A stretch of DNA of 16,898 nt from an uncultured Odoribacter sp. (GCA_900548135.1 URJC01000018.1:1-16898), one strand, 5' to 3'. Shown: positions 7,028 to 15,399, counted from the first letter of the stretch. Notes: generated by a model not told the origin, from the letters alone. Numbers and translations are program-made.

Positions 7028-7381
7028 TTAAAGCGATTTCTTCTCTGCCGGCTTTTTCTCCATAGCTGGATTCCGAAAATAAATCTGCCCATCTTCAAAC
7101 TCCTGCGTAGCGATCAGAACCGGTTTCGGAATACGCTCATAGAACTTCGAAATTTCTATCTGTTCGCGATTCTCAAAAATTTCTTCCAGGTTATCTGTAT
7201 AAGAAGCAAACTCCTGCAATTTGCGGCTCAGTTCTTCCTTCATTTCTACAGCAATCTGATTTGATCTTTTCGCAATGACAGCAACCGCCTCATAAATATT
7301 ATTATCAGCCTTGGCTGATAAAACAGCCGGATTACGGGTGATTGTGTTATTAGGCGCTTTTACTTTTTTAAAATCTACCAT
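7028..7381 (-). CDS. rpoZ: DNA-directed RNA polymerase omega subunit-like protein (RpoZ/Rpb6 family)
   Basis: A 117-residue cytoplasmic protein matching the Bacteroidota form of the omega subunit, which helps assemble and stabilise core RNA polymerase. The family signature is the central helix NIYEAVAVIAKRSNQIAVEM (about residues 28-47), where the Ala-Lys-Arg-Ser/Ala-Asn-Gln-Ile core matches omega/Rpb6, followed by the Bacteroidota-specific tail LQEFASYTDNLEEIFENREQ. The C-terminus (residues 105-117) is Lys-rich and probably disordered. It sits between bamD (51-nt gap) and coaBC, the usual place for it in this phylum. Confidence 0.85.
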   Translation of the reverse strand: MVDFKKVKAPNNTITRNPAVLSAKADNNIYEAVAVIAKRSNQIAVEMKEELSRKLQEFASYTDNLEEIFENREQIEISKFYERIPKPVLIATQEFEDGQIYFRNPAMEKKPAEKKSL

Positions 7382-7405
7382 ATTGATTTTCTATTTTTAT
7401 TGTCT

Positions 7406-7425
7406 ATGCCGACAAACGCCGGCAT
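7406..7425 (-). repeat. GC-rich hairpin between bamD and rpoZ
   Basis: An 8-bp stem with one G-U pair and a 4-nt loop (complementary arms ATGCCG at 7406-7411 and CGGCAT at 7420-7425) lies 7 nt after the bamD stop. The downstream minus strand is A-rich rather than T-rich, so it is not a standard terminator. It may protect the 3' end of bamD mRNA after cleavage or dampen readthrough. Confidence 0.5.
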
Positions 7426-7432
7426 GTTATAA

Positions 7433-8233
7433 TTATTCTTCGTATTTGTAATTCTTCAGAAAACTGGAAATCACATCGTATTTCTTCTTCAAATCAGCCG
7501 CATACCTGCTGTCCGGATATTCGTCAGCAAAGTAATAATACTCCTCCTGAGCATTATTATACCGCTCCAACTTTTTGTCTTCCACACTATTTACAGCCAT
7601 CTCGTACTTAGATACAAACAACATATACATAATCTCCTCCCGGTATTTAGAACCCGGAAAATCTTTCAGGCAATTCTGCAAACTAATAGCAGCAGCTTTA
7701 TAATGTTCACGCTGAAAATAATTTTTAGCACTCAGGTAAGCTTTATAAGAGAGTTTATCCCGCATTTCATCCATGTACCCGTTGATCTTTTCTTTCCGCA
7801 TACTATTCGGATAACGGTTCAGATACAACTGGAACTCACTCAGCGCCTTATCCGTTACCTGCTGATCCAGACGAGGCTTGGGAGAAGCCTTATAATCACA
7901 GAAACCCATCATGAAAAGACATTCTTCTGCAAACGAACTCTCCGGATAAAGATTGATAAATTGCTTAAATAAAGCAGAAGCAGTACCGTAATCCTTCATA
8001 TTATAATTACAGAATGCACGGTAATAAGCAATATTCTGAGCCCTCGTTGTTCCCGTAAAAATCGTACGGATCCCATCCAATAAGTTCAGCGCACGCTGAT
8101 AATCACCCTTATTATAATACTCTATGGCCTTTTTATAAACCAACTGATAATCATTACTTTTCAACAACTGCTGATACTCTCCGCACGAAGTCATTAGTAC
8201 CACTACCAGTAAAAAACCAAAAACTCTCTTCAT
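7433..8233 (-). CDS. bamD: Outer membrane protein assembly factor BamD
   Basis: A 266-residue lipoprotein of the BAM complex, which folds beta-barrel proteins into the outer membrane from the periplasmic side. The signal peptide ends in the lipobox LMTSC, giving lipid Cys17. The mature part is a series of tetratricopeptide-type helix pairs: AIEYYNKGDYQRALNLLDGI (residues 36-55), then ALFKQFINLYPESSFAEECL, QLYLNRYPNSMRKEKI, NYFQREHYKAAAISLQNCLK and EEYYYFADEYPDSRYAADL. The repeated 'YP(D/N/E)S' turns are typical of BamD/YfiO. Length is in the family range. It is the first gene of the cluster with rpoZ and coaBC, behind a candidate promoter that abuts a heptamer repeat. Confidence 0.92.
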   Translation of the reverse strand: MKRVFGFLLVVVLMTSCGEYQQLLKSNDYQLVYKKAIEYYNKGDYQRALNLLDGIRTIFTGTTRAQNIAYYRAFCNYNMKDYGTASALFKQFINLYPESSFAEECLFMMGFCDYKASPKPRLDQQVTDKALSEFQLYLNRYPNSMRKEKINGYMDEMRDKLSYKAYLSAKNYFQREHYKAAAISLQNCLKDFPGSKYREEIMYMLFVSKYEMAVNSVEDKKLERYNNAQEEYYYFADEYPDSRYAADLKKKYDVISSFLKNYKYEE

Positions 8234-8313
8234 AAACCAACAATCTGTTTAATGACGACTATAACCTGAATAGCTGAAAGACCAGCTTCAGCATCATTGT
8301 TTTTTGCATCATG

Positions 8314-8321
8314 CAAAGATA
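8314..8321 (-). promoter_or_regulatory. Candidate -7 box for bamD
   Basis: TATCTTTG on the minus strand matches TAnnTTTG and lies 80 nt before the bamD start. The expected -33 position falls inside the AAAAAGT repeat (read as ACTTTTT on this strand), which supplies T-rich DNA but not an exact TTTG. Confidence 0.45.
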
Positions 8322-8326
8322 GAGGA

Positions 8327-8361
8327 AAAAAGTAAAAAGTAAAAAGTAAAAAGTAAAAAGT
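8327..8361. repeat. Five tandem copies of AAAAAGT
   Basis: Exact 7-bp units occupy 8327-8333, 8334-8340, 8341-8347, 8348-8354 and 8355-8361. The array begins 6 nt upstream (minus-strand sense) of the bamD -7 box, covering the spacer and the -33 region. Short exact tandem repeats of this kind are prone to copy-number change by replication slippage. Confidence 0.9.
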
Positions 8362-8539
8362 TTTCCGATATCCCTCCATTTCAGTCATTTTAATGTTTTC
8401 ACCCGGATTTTCACGTTTCACACCCGGATTCAAAGCAATCCCTCTCTTTCATCGTTCCTGGTTACTCAAATCCCTAAGTACTTATACCCAATCTTTTAAC
8501 TTTTCGCACTTCAACCTTCCTCATTTATCTTATTATTAT
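8362..8539. other. Non-coding part of the bamD / oxoamine synthase divergent region
   Basis: The 357-nt region 8234-8590 holds the bamD -7 box, the heptamer array and the plus-strand -7 box at 8540-8547. In the remaining middle part I see only an imperfect duplication, TTTCACCCGGATT near 8398 and TTTCACACCCGGATT near 8414. I see no RNA gene, no terminator and no credible ORF. The plus-strand frame open from 8393 is an extension of the downstream gene with no family similarity. Confidence 0.5.
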
Positions 8540-8547
8540 TACTTTTG
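8540..8547 (+). promoter_or_regulatory. Candidate -7 box for the alpha-oxoamine synthase gene
   Basis: TACTTTTG matches TAnnTTTG, with transcription predicted to start near 8553. The -33 region is not a good match. The position supports translation from the GTG at 8591 rather than from any codon upstream of 8553. Confidence 0.5.
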
Positions 8548-8590
8548 CAAAACTAAAAAAGAATCTACAAATTTTCAAAATAGAATAGAC

Positions 8591-9841
8591 GTGGACATTT
8601 TTGAAAGAGTAAAAAAGCAAAGAGGAAATATCGGCCAATATGCCAAAGAAGCACATGGCTATTTTGCATTTCCGAAACTGGAAGGAGAAATTGGTCCCCG
8701 GATGATGTTCCGCGGGAAAGAAGTATTAAACTGGAGTTTAAATAACTACATTGGTCTGGCTAACGACCCGGAAGTCCGTCAGGCTGACGCCGAAGCCGCA
8801 GCCAAATGGGGACTGGCCTATCCGATGGGGGCCCGTATGATGAGCGGACAAACTTCACGCCATGAATACCTGGAATCACAGTTGGCTGATTTTGTGGGCA
8901 AACCAGATGCATTCCTGCTGAATTTTGGTTATCAGGGAATGATTTCTATCATTGACTCCCTAACTTCCCGTTTCGACTGTATTGTCTACGATGCAGAGTC
9001 CCATGCCTGTATCATGGATGGATTGCGCTTATCGCCTGCCAAACGTTACGTTTATGTTCACAACGACATGGGCAGCCTTCGCAAACAGCTCGAACATGCA
9101 ACCAAATATGTGGAAACGACAGGTGGCGGTATTCTGGTCATTACAGAAGGAGTATTCGGTATGGCCGGAGACCTCGGTAAACTGGATGAAATCACAGCCT
9201 TGAAATCGGAATTCAATTTCCGCTTGTTAGTTGATGATGCGCACGGTTTTGGAACCATGGGGCCCACAGGGGCAGGTACCGGCGAACACTTCGGCGTACA
9301 AGATAAAGTAGACCTCTATTTCGGTACTTTTGCCAAAGCCATGGCAGGATTCGGAGCTTTCGTAGCTACTGACGAAGAAGTATGTATGTCTTTACGCTAT
9401 ACCATGCGTTCACAAATGTTTGCAAAGTCACTTACTATGCCAATGGTCGAAGGTGCTATCAAACGTCTGGAAATGCTGAAAACACAACCCGAAAGACGGG
9501 AAAAACTGTGGAAAATCGCACATGCCCTGCAAGATGGCCTAAAAGCCGACGGAATGAACATCGGTATCACCAATTCCATGGTTACCCCTGTTTATCTTTC
9601 CGGTAGTGTTGCCGAAGGCATGCAGGTAGTTTTCGACTTACGTGAAAATTACAACCTATTCTGCTCCATCGTAGTGTATCCTGTAATCCCTAAAGGTCAG
9701 TTGTTATTACGCCTGATCCCGACTGCCGAACATACGATGGAAGATGTACACTACACCATCCAGGCATTCAAAAATGTTGCAGACAAATTAGCCCGTGGCG
9801 AATACAACAAAGAATTATTGGTTGACGCCAGCAAGTTGTAA
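8591..9841 (+). CDS. PLP-dependent alpha-oxoamine synthase family protein (KBL/AONS/SPT-like)
   Basis: A 416-residue fold-type I PLP enzyme. Relatives condense an amino acid with an acyl-CoA or acyl-ACP and release CO2. The schiff-base lysine is Lys249 (GTFAKAMAGFG), the cofactor aspartate and partner histidine are Asp215 and His218 (VDDAHGFG), and the ring-stacking His138 is in DAESHAC. I chose the GTG at 8591 (protein starts VDIFERVKKQ read as Met). The 66 codons upstream show no family similarity, contain no closer ATG, and mostly lie before the predicted transcription start. The N-terminus (GYFAFPKLEGEIG) differs from the serine palmitoyltransferase of Bacteroidota as I recall it, so this is probably a conserved paralogue of unknown substrate. 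It could act in lipid base or 2-amino-3-oxoacid metabolism. It stands alone, closed by a terminator. Confidence 0.82.
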   Translation: MDIFERVKKQRGNIGQYAKEAHGYFAFPKLEGEIGPRMMFRGKEVLNWSLNNYIGLANDPEVRQADAEAAAKWGLAYPMGARMMSGQTSRHEYLESQLADFVGKPDAFLLNFGYQGMISIIDSLTSRFDCIVYDAESHACIMDGLRLSPAKRYVYVHNDMGSLRKQLEHATKYVETTGGGILVITEGVFGMAGDLGKLDEITALKSEFNFRLLVDDAHGFGTMGPTGAGTGEHFGVQDKVDLYFGTFAKAMAGFGAFVATDEEVCMSLRYTMRSQMFAKSLTMPMVEGAIKRLEMLKTQPERREKLWKIAHALQDGLKADGMNIGITNSMVTPVYLSGSVAEGMQVVFDLRENYNLFCSIVVYPVIPKGQLLLRLIPTAEHTMEDVHYTIQAFKNVADKLARGEYNKELLVDASKL

Positions 9842-9862
9842 GTATCATAATACCATTCATAT

Positions 9863-9903
9863 AAAAAACGATGAACCGATTTTTCCTTCGTTCATCGTTT
9901 TTT
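9863..9903. terminator. Bidirectional terminator between convergent genes
   Basis: A perfect 14-bp stem (9863-9876 with 9890-9903) with a 13-nt loop has A6 on the left and T6 on the right. It serves the oxoamine synthase (+) and the glycoside hydrolase (-, stop at 9928). Confidence 0.88.
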
Positions 9904-9927
9904 AATTACCATCCATAGCCATCCCCT

Positions 9928-11688
9928 CTAAAATCCGTTCAGAATCTGCCGGGCTTCATGAATCATATCTGCCGCCGGTACTTCCACCAAACGTTCTATA
10001 CGAAAGCCGGACAACATATTTTCCAGCTGCTTTAGTTTTTCCGGATCATTTTTAAATTCTTCCCGCAAGATTCTTATTTTTTCATAATCCTGAATGCCCT
10101 CTACCAATCGTTCGAAACGTACCGAAGAACGCCCGCCCGGATATACCTGATAACAATCACCGGCCCCAAAAGCCCGGAAGCGGGAATCCCGCAACGGGTC
10201 CTTTACCCAGCTATTGAATGCCCAACGCAGAAAACCGTCAAAATTAGCTGCTGCAGCATACCAGGCATGCCAGGCCGCTTCAGCCGGAGGAGAAAAGGTG
10301 AATATATTCGGATAAGCCTCAGAACAACAAGTATAAACAGTGCTTTTCTTTCCTTGGGCCCTCCGTTCCACTAAAACATCTTCCGGAAAAACTTGCCGGG
10401 AAGCAATACTATAATCAAAAATATCCTTTTCTATCTGCGCATGATAATTACCAGCCAAAGCCACCTTATATTCCGGATCCGCTTCCTTTATCAAAGCGAT
10501 CGCTTTCTGCATCTGATCCATCGGACGTTCATCCATCGCTATAGTTGTCATGCCAAACCATCCCTTGGTTTTTAAATGCCGGGCAAAATCAACCAGAAAA
10601 GGAAACCAGAATTCACGATACTCAGGCGAACCAACCTCGGCATTCACAAATTTCATTCCATCCGAAGCCTGATCGTAATAACGGAACGACAACTTCCAGG
10701 GGATCATGGAGTAACAATTGATTTCCCGGTCAATACCCATAGACAAAGCAAATTCCACCCACTTATCAAACACCGCATAATCGTATTCCCAACTGCCATC
10801 CAATTTTTTCACCCGCATCACCATGGATTCAAAAGGATCTTCCGTCTGACCGCCCCAAGGCTGATGCATAATAGAAGCGGTAATACATTTCTGGCCGGCA
10901 TCCGCCAGCTGCTTCATCACAGGCCGCATCGCCTCAAAATGAGCCTCACTCCACAAAGGCACCTGATAATAACGGGCCACAGCATAAGGATTTTGCCACA
11001 TATCCAACCAAAAAGCCCAGTCCCGCGGGGCAGGCAAAACCCGTTCATTCACTTTCAACTCTATATCCAAAGGAGCAAACTTAGCGTTTTTACTTTTAAA
11101 GCTCAGTTTTCCCCGGTACACTCCGCTCTGAGCATCCGAAGGCGTCCAGATATTCAGCCATATCGGCTGCGTATGACAGGCCTTCAGATCCTGCATCGCC
11201 TTTATATCCAGAATATCAGCCACCATAGACGAATCAAAAATAGTATGATCCGGCCGGTACCCACAGCTTCCCTTCTTATCTTTATTCAACTCATCTGTCA
11301 TCACATACCTGACAAAATGAGTCCTCACCGCTGAAGCCGGTATAACAGCACCCGCAGCCCCCTTCAGATCACTTACCTCAATCTGAATATCTTTGCATTC
11401 TTTAGTAGCCCAAAGCAAGGCTAGTGCATTTATACGCTCTCCTTTCCACACTTCCCCCTTCCATTTACGATTCTTACTATCTGTTTCAGGGACATTCGTT
11501 TTACTATAACGCACATCAGTTGAACCCCAGGCACTATTATAAGGCCGTTTGCACAACTCCCATTTCTTCTGATCGACTGGCTTGGTATCAGTCAATTCTT
11601 CAAAATCCTGGTGAAAATTAATCTCCTGTGCCCGGAGTATTCCCGGGATAACACAACACCATAAAATAATAATTCCTAATTTACCCAC
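9928..11688 (-). CDS. Secreted GH123-like glycoside hydrolase (DUF4091 domain)
   Basis: A 586-residue exported protein. The start is a GTG at 11688; the preceding in-frame codons are GGT and a TAA stop, so no longer form exists. Residues 1-20 are a Sec signal peptide ending in LRA. Residues about 85-215 form a beta-rich N-terminal domain, and a barrel-like catalytic region starts at about 222 (PAPRDWAFWLDMWQNP). The adjacent Asp386-Glu387 pair in TIAMDERP matches the Asp-Glu catalytic pair of GH123 beta-N-acetylgalactosaminidases, where Asp assists the substrate acetamido group and Glu is acid/base. The downstream region has Trp/Tyr-rich segments (AEAAWHAWYAAA, GFLRWAFNSW) that probably line the sugar site. 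No SusC/SusD genes are nearby. It follows the M48 gene by 36 nt. The exact substrate is inferred. Confidence 0.82.
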   Translation of the reverse strand: MGKLGIIILWCCVIPGILRAQEINFHQDFEELTDTKPVDQKKWELCKRPYNSAWGSTDVRYSKTNVPETDSKNRKWKGEVWKGERINALALLWATKECKDIQIEVSDLKGAAGAVIPASAVRTHFVRYVMTDELNKDKKGSCGYRPDHTIFDSSMVADILDIKAMQDLKACHTQPIWLNIWTPSDAQSGVYRGKLSFKSKNAKFAPLDIELKVNERVLPAPRDWAFWLDMWQNPYAVARYYQVPLWSEAHFEAMRPVMKQLADAGQKCITASIMHQPWGGQTEDPFESMVMRVKKLDGSWEYDYAVFDKWVEFALSMGIDREINCYSMIPWKLSFRYYDQASDGMKFVNAEVGSPEYREFWFPFLVDFARHLKTKGWFGMTTIAMDERPMDQMQKAIALIKEADPEYKVALAGNYHAQIEKDIFDYSIASRQVFPEDVLVERRAQGKKSTVYTCCSEAYPNIFTFSPPAEAAWHAWYAAAANFDGFLRWAFNSWVKDPLRDSRFRAFGAGDCYQVYPGGRSSVRFERLVEGIQDYEKIRILREEFKNDPEKLKQLENMLSGFRIERLVEVPAADMIHEARQILNGF

Positions 11689-11724
11689 ACCTTAATTTTT
11701 TAATCGTTCATTATTTATCATTAC

Positions 11725-12540
11725 TTATCTTTTGTATTTCATCACTTCAGGCAATAACGCTTTTATTTGTTCTATCCGGTGAGCATCCGAAGGGTGAGTT
11801 GACATAAACTCAGGTGGTTTCTGACCTGATCCGACAGAAGACATCCGGTTCCAAAAAGGAATCGCTTCTTCCGGATTATATCCTGCTATTGTCATAAAGA
11901 TCAATCCCAACCGGTCTGCCTCCAATTCATGTTTCCGAGAAAAGGGCAGCATCACCCCGTAATTAGCCCCCAAACCAATAGCAGATCCTAACAAAGTTTG
12001 CGTTGCCTCTGGTTTATCTTTCAATGCATAAGCCGCTGCAGCACTCCCGGCTTGCACCACCATCTGTTGACTCATCCGCTCATTCCCATGACGCGCAATG
12101 GCATGAGCGATCTCATGTCCCATCACTACCGATAACCCGTCATCATTCTGGCAAATTGGTAAAATACCCTCATACACCACGACTTTGCCACCAGGCATAC
12201 ACCAGGCATTCACTTCTTCGCTCGCCACCAGGTTAAATTCCCATTGATAATCTTTAATCAAGGACTCCATACCCTGTGATTTCAGATATTCCTCCACAGC
12301 ATTTGCTATACGCTGTCCAACCTCTTTTACCCTTTTAGTACCTGTAGCATCAGTCGAAAGTTTATTCTCTTTCAGAAAATCATTATAAGAAGTCAGGCTC
12401 ATCTGTACCATCTCACTTTCAGGCATAATCAGCAGCTGTTTACGTCCGGTAATCGGCACAGTGGCACATTGCACCATAATCAGGCCTAACCCAATCATCA
12501 AAATTTTTTCAAACGTTTTCACCCTATTTATTTTTATCAT
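11725..12540 (-). CDS. M48 family metalloprotease, predicted lipoprotein
   Basis: A 271-residue periplasm- or membrane-facing zinc protease related to BepA/LoiP and HtpX-type quality-control enzymes. The zinc motif is HEIAH (His142, Glu143, His146), and the third ligand is Glu205 in SRKHELEAD. The segment CATVPITGRKQL after the hydrophobic stretch is typical of this lipoprotein subfamily, giving lipid Cys25, although Gln at the -1 position is unusual. I place the start at the ATG at 12540 (MIKINRVKTF, preceded by AAGGA). The frame is open back to 12672, but that extension runs through the queA terminator hairpin and shows no signal-peptide logic. A start at 12567 is a weaker alternative. Probably transcribed with the glycoside hydrolase downstream. 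Confidence 0.87.
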   Translation of the reverse strand: MIKINRVKTFEKILMIGLGLIMVQCATVPITGRKQLLIMPESEMVQMSLTSYNDFLKENKLSTDATGTKRVKEVGQRIANAVEEYLKSQGMESLIKDYQWEFNLVASEEVNAWCMPGGKVVVYEGILPICQNDDGLSVVMGHEIAHAIARHGNERMSQQMVVQAGSAAAAYALKDKPEATQTLLGSAIGLGANYGVMLPFSRKHELEADRLGLIFMTIAGYNPEEAIPFWNRMSSVGSGQKPPEFMSTHPSDAHRIEQIKALLPEVMKYKR

Positions 12541-12612
12541 TAAATTGTTCCTTTTATCCCTCTTCATTTCATACCCAACCTCCAATCCACACTCCATAGT
12601 TACGTTCAACAC

Positions 12613-12652
12613 AAAAAACGGGTTACAGCTGAATCCTCCAACCTGCAACCCG
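12613..12652 (-). terminator. Terminator after queA
   Basis: A 10-bp stem with one G-U pair (12643-12652 with 12619-12628), a 14-nt loop and T6 on the minus strand lies about 26 nt past the queA stop. It ends the ftsX-to-queA operon and separates it from the M48 gene. Confidence 0.85.
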
Positions 12653-12678
12653 CCTACAATTATGTATATCACCCCTGG

Positions 12679-13728
12679 CTATAGAATCAGCATGGCATCT
12701 CCATAGGTCCCAAACTGATATTTTTCCTTCACAGCTATGTCATAAGCTTTCATCACCAGATCATATCCTCCAAAAGCGGCAATCATCATCAGCAAGGTCG
12801 AATAAGGTAAATGAAAATTAGAAATAAAAGCATCCGGCACACTAAAATCATAAGGAGGAAAAATAAATTTATTGGTCCATCCTTCAAACTCAGTCAAGCG
12901 GCCCCGTGTTGTAACACAGCTCTCCAATGTCCTGACTACGGTCGTTCCCACAGCACAGATCTTATGCCTTTCATCCTTTGCTTCATTAACGATCTTCACA
13001 GTTTCCGGCGTCACTATAATCTGTTCTGAATCCATCTTGTGTTTGGTCAAATCCTCTACATCCACTTCTCTGAAATTTCCCAAACCAACATGCAGCGTAA
13101 TATAGGCAAAATCAATTCCCTTGATCTCCATGCGTTTCATCAGTTCGCGGCTAAAATGCAACCCGGCAGTCGGAGCTGCTACTGCCCCTTCATGACGGGA
13201 AAAAATAGTCTGATAACGTTCCTCATCTTCCGGTTCTACCTTCCTCGTAATACTTCGTGGCAGCGGTGTTTCTCCCAAACCATACAGCAATTTCTTAAAC
13301 TCGTCATATTCCCCGTCATATAAAAAACGCAATGTACGTCCCCGCGAAGTTGTATTATCAATAACCTCAGCAACCAGACTATCATCCTCTCCAAAATACA
13401 GCTTATTACCGATACGAATTTTACGGGCAGGATCTACCAATACATCCCAAATCCGCAAATCCCGGTTCAATTCCCGCAGTAAAAACACCTCAATTTCTGC
13501 CCCGGTTTTCTCTTTATTACCATACAGACGAGCTGGAAATACCCTCGTATCGTTAAAAACAAAAACATCTTTCTCGTCAAAATAATCAATAATATCTTTG
13601 AATATCTTATGTTCAATTTCTCCCGTCTTTCTGTCCAACACCATCAAACGGCATTCATCACGATTAACAGAGGGATGCTGAGCAACCAATTCGGTCGGTA
13701 GCTTATATCTGAACTTTGATAACTTCAT
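12679..13728 (-). CDS. queA: S-adenosylmethionine:tRNA ribosyltransferase-isomerase
   Basis: A 349-residue cytoplasmic enzyme that transfers and rearranges the ribosyl part of SAM onto 7-aminomethyl-deazaguanine at tRNA position 34, the penultimate step of queuosine formation. Family motifs are present in order: an N-terminal [56 protein letters not shown] (in place of the common THVGxGTF), [13 protein letters not shown] and [13 protein letters not shown] near the C-terminus. Length is normal. It is the last gene of the minus-strand operon, 127 nt after truB, and is followed by a strong terminator. Confidence 0.96.
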   Translation of the reverse strand: MKLSKFRYKLPTELVAQHPSVNRDECRLMVLDRKTGEIEHKIFKDIIDYFDEKDVFVFNDTRVFPARLYGNKEKTGAEIEVFLLRELNRDLRIWDVLVDPARKIRIGNKLYFGEDDSLVAEVIDNTTSRGRTLRFLYDGEYDEFKKLLYGLGETPLPRSITRKVEPEDEERYQTIFSRHEGAVAAPTAGLHFSRELMKRMEIKGIDFAYITLHVGLGNFREVDVEDLTKHKMDSEQIIVTPETVKIVNEAKDERHKICAVGTTVVRTLESCVTTRGRLTEFEGWTNKFIFPPYDFSVPDAFISNFHLPYSTLLMMIAAFGGYDLVMKAYDIAVKEKYQFGTYGDAMLIL

Positions 13729-13855
13729 TTCTACACTATATTTTAATGAACAACTTTATTTCGATTTTAACATAATCATTTATGCCAACAAAAAAACGGA
13801 ATATTTCCTTTTCCTATAGCGCAGAAATACCCCAATTTCAATAAAACGGTGCAAG

Positions 13856-14563
13856 TTACAATTTTGTTTGCAAGAAAGCAACCAAATCTTCCATTTTATT
13901 CGCCTCCCCGACCTGAAATTCCCCGCTTCGGATACGCCTCAAACCCGATAGATAAGCTCCGCTGTCACAAGCTTTTCCAATATCGTGAGCCAAAGAACGG
14001 ATATAAGTTCCTTTACTGCAAACAATCCTCAGTCGCAAATCCGGAGGAGTAAATTCCAACAATTCCAGTTCTTTTATAAACACCTCCCGGGAAGGCATCT
14101 CAACTTCTCCTCCTTTACGGGCTTTCTTGTAGGCGCGGTCACCATTCACCCGGATCGCTGAATAAACAGGTGGGATCTGAGTGACTGGCCCCGTAAACTG
14201 TTCCAACACTTGCTCCAGGTAAATCCGGTCAATATGCTCATACAAAAAATTCCCTTCCGGTTCCGTTTCCAGATCATAAGAAGGTGTCACTGCCCCGAAA
14301 TGAACGGAGGCCACATATTCTTTTTCCTGTCCCATATACAGATCTATCTGCCTGGTCCACTTACCCGTACAGACAATCACCAATCCTGTAGCCAAAGGAT
14401 CTAATGTTCCGGCATGCCCTACTTTTATCTTTCCGCAACTCGCCCTCAGGCACCAACGGATTTTATTCACCACATCAAAAGAAGTCCATCCCAGCGGCTT
14501 ATCGACTAAAATCAGTGCTCCCGCATGAAAATCTCCTTCCTCTTTATAAATAATCTTACACAC
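13856..14563 (-). CDS. truB: tRNA pseudouridine(55) synthase TruB
   Basis: A 235-residue cytoplasmic enzyme that makes pseudouridine 55 in the T-loop of tRNAs. The catalytic aspartate is Asp55 in KVGHAGTLDPLATG. Other motifs are ILVDKPLGWTSFDVV at residues 18-32, the PPVYSAIRVNGDRAYKKAR segment and CSKGTYIRSLAHDIG. It is shorter than E. coli TruB (about 314 residues) because the C-terminal extension is missing, which is common in Bacteroidota. It lies 47 nt downstream of uppP and precedes queA, so two tRNA modification genes are adjacent. Confidence 0.95.
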   Translation of the reverse strand: MCKIIYKEEGDFHAGALILVDKPLGWTSFDVVNKIRWCLRASCGKIKVGHAGTLDPLATGLVIVCTGKWTRQIDLYMGQEKEYVASVHFGAVTPSYDLETEPEGNFLYEHIDRIYLEQVLEQFTGPVTQIPPVYSAIRVNGDRAYKKARKGGEVEMPSREVFIKELELLEFTPPDLRLRIVCSKGTYIRSLAHDIGKACDSGAYLSGLRRIRSGEFQVGEANKMEDLVAFLQTKL

Positions 14564-14610
14564 AAACCAATTAATTTATTCCACAATAATCTTCCGCATT
14601 TACCCGGACC

Positions 14611-15399
14611 TTATCCAAAAACCAACACACAAACCCCCACCACCAAACAATAAACAGCAAACCAAATTAATTTTCCTTTCTTCACCAGATTCAACATCCA
14701 GCTACAGGCAATATAACCAGAAACAAAAGCTGCCACAAATCCGATGATTAAAGGAACAACTGCGATCCCACCTTCAGCACCCGAAAAATCTCCCTTCATC
14801 AAATCCAGGAAAGCTTCACCCAAAATAGGCACCAATACCATCAGGAAAGAAAATTTGGCAACATTCTCCTTATTATTTCCTAATAAAATTCCTGTACCAA
14901 TAGTAGAACCGGAACGGGAAAGCCCCGGCAAAACAGCACAGGCCTGCGCAATACCAATAATAAAAGCATCCCGGAAAGAAATATCAGTTTTCACCCGTGG
15001 TTTTGCATAATAAGCAAAAGCCAGTAAAGCCGCTGTAATTAATAAGGATACTCCCACAATAGTCAAACCGGAACCGAAAATTTCTTCCACATAATCCTTA
15101 AAACACACCCCAACAACCGCTACAGGAATCATAGATAAAACAATCTTCGCAATATAAATAGTCTCCGGATTCCAGGCAAAACGGAACAATCCTTTCAGCA
15201 AATCCCAAATTTCATTCCGTAACACCACTATCGTACTACACACAGTCGCAGCATGTACTGCCACTGCAAATGTCAAGTTCTCCTCCCCCTGAATGCCAAA
15301 CAAAGCACTGAAAATTTGTAAATGTCCGGAACTACTTACAGGCAAAAACTCTGTCAATCCCTGCACAATCCCAAGGATCAACGCTTCTAACCAATCCAT
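14611..15399 (-). CDS. uppP: Undecaprenyl-diphosphate phosphatase
   Basis: A 262-residue polytopic inner-membrane enzyme (UppP/BacA) that dephosphorylates undecaprenyl pyrophosphate, recycling the lipid carrier for peptidoglycan and surface glycans; overproduction of relatives gives bacitracin resistance. The (E/Q)xxxE motif is present as QGLTE (Gln13, Glu17), followed by FLPVSSSGH. The second motif, [11 protein letters not shown], holds Arg162. About seven to eight hydrophobic segments span the sequence, and length is normal. It sits between DUF3098 and truB, with 49-nt and 47-nt gaps, in a conserved envelope/tRNA operon. Confidence 0.95.
   Translation of the reverse strand: MDWLEALILGIVQGLTEFLPVSSSGHLQIFSALFGIQGEENLTFAVAVHAATVCSTIVVLRNEIWDLLKGLFRFAWNPETIYIAKIVLSMIPVAVVGVCFKDYVEEIFGSGLTIVGVSLLITAALLAFAYYAKPRVKTDISFRDAFIIGIAQACAVLPGLSRSGSTIGTGILLGNNKENVAKFSFLMVLVPILGEAFLDLMKGDFSGAEGGIAVVPLIIGFVAAFVSGYIACSWMLNLVKKGKLIWFAVYCLVVGVCVLVFG

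Noticed and set aside
8327..8361. Heptamer array considered as a CRISPR or origin iteron
   Set aside because: Units are 7 bp, contiguous and without spacers. No cas or replication genes are nearby, so a simple sequence repeat is the better description.
8230..8433. Minus-strand 67-codon ORF upstream of bamD
   Set aside because: It is created by reading through the AAAAAGT array, giving repeated Phe/Leu/Thr/Tyr. It has no family likeness and overlaps the bamD promoter region.
8393..8590. Plus-strand N-terminal extension of the oxoamine synthase (66 codons from ATG 8393)
   Set aside because: The encoded residues are low in family similarity and rich in Phe/Ser/His/Tyr. The likely promoter (-7 box at 8540-8547) lies inside the extension, and the protein family starts at the GTG codon at 8591.
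10576..11334. 252-codon plus-strand ORF inside the glycoside hydrolase gene
   Set aside because: It is a mirror frame of a well-supported coding region. Its His/Arg/Pro-rich composition reflects the codon use of the opposite strand.
13800..13855. GGAATATTTCC plus a T-rich run as a truB terminator
   Set aside because: The stem is only 4 bp, and queA follows as part of the conserved operon. It is too weak to call.
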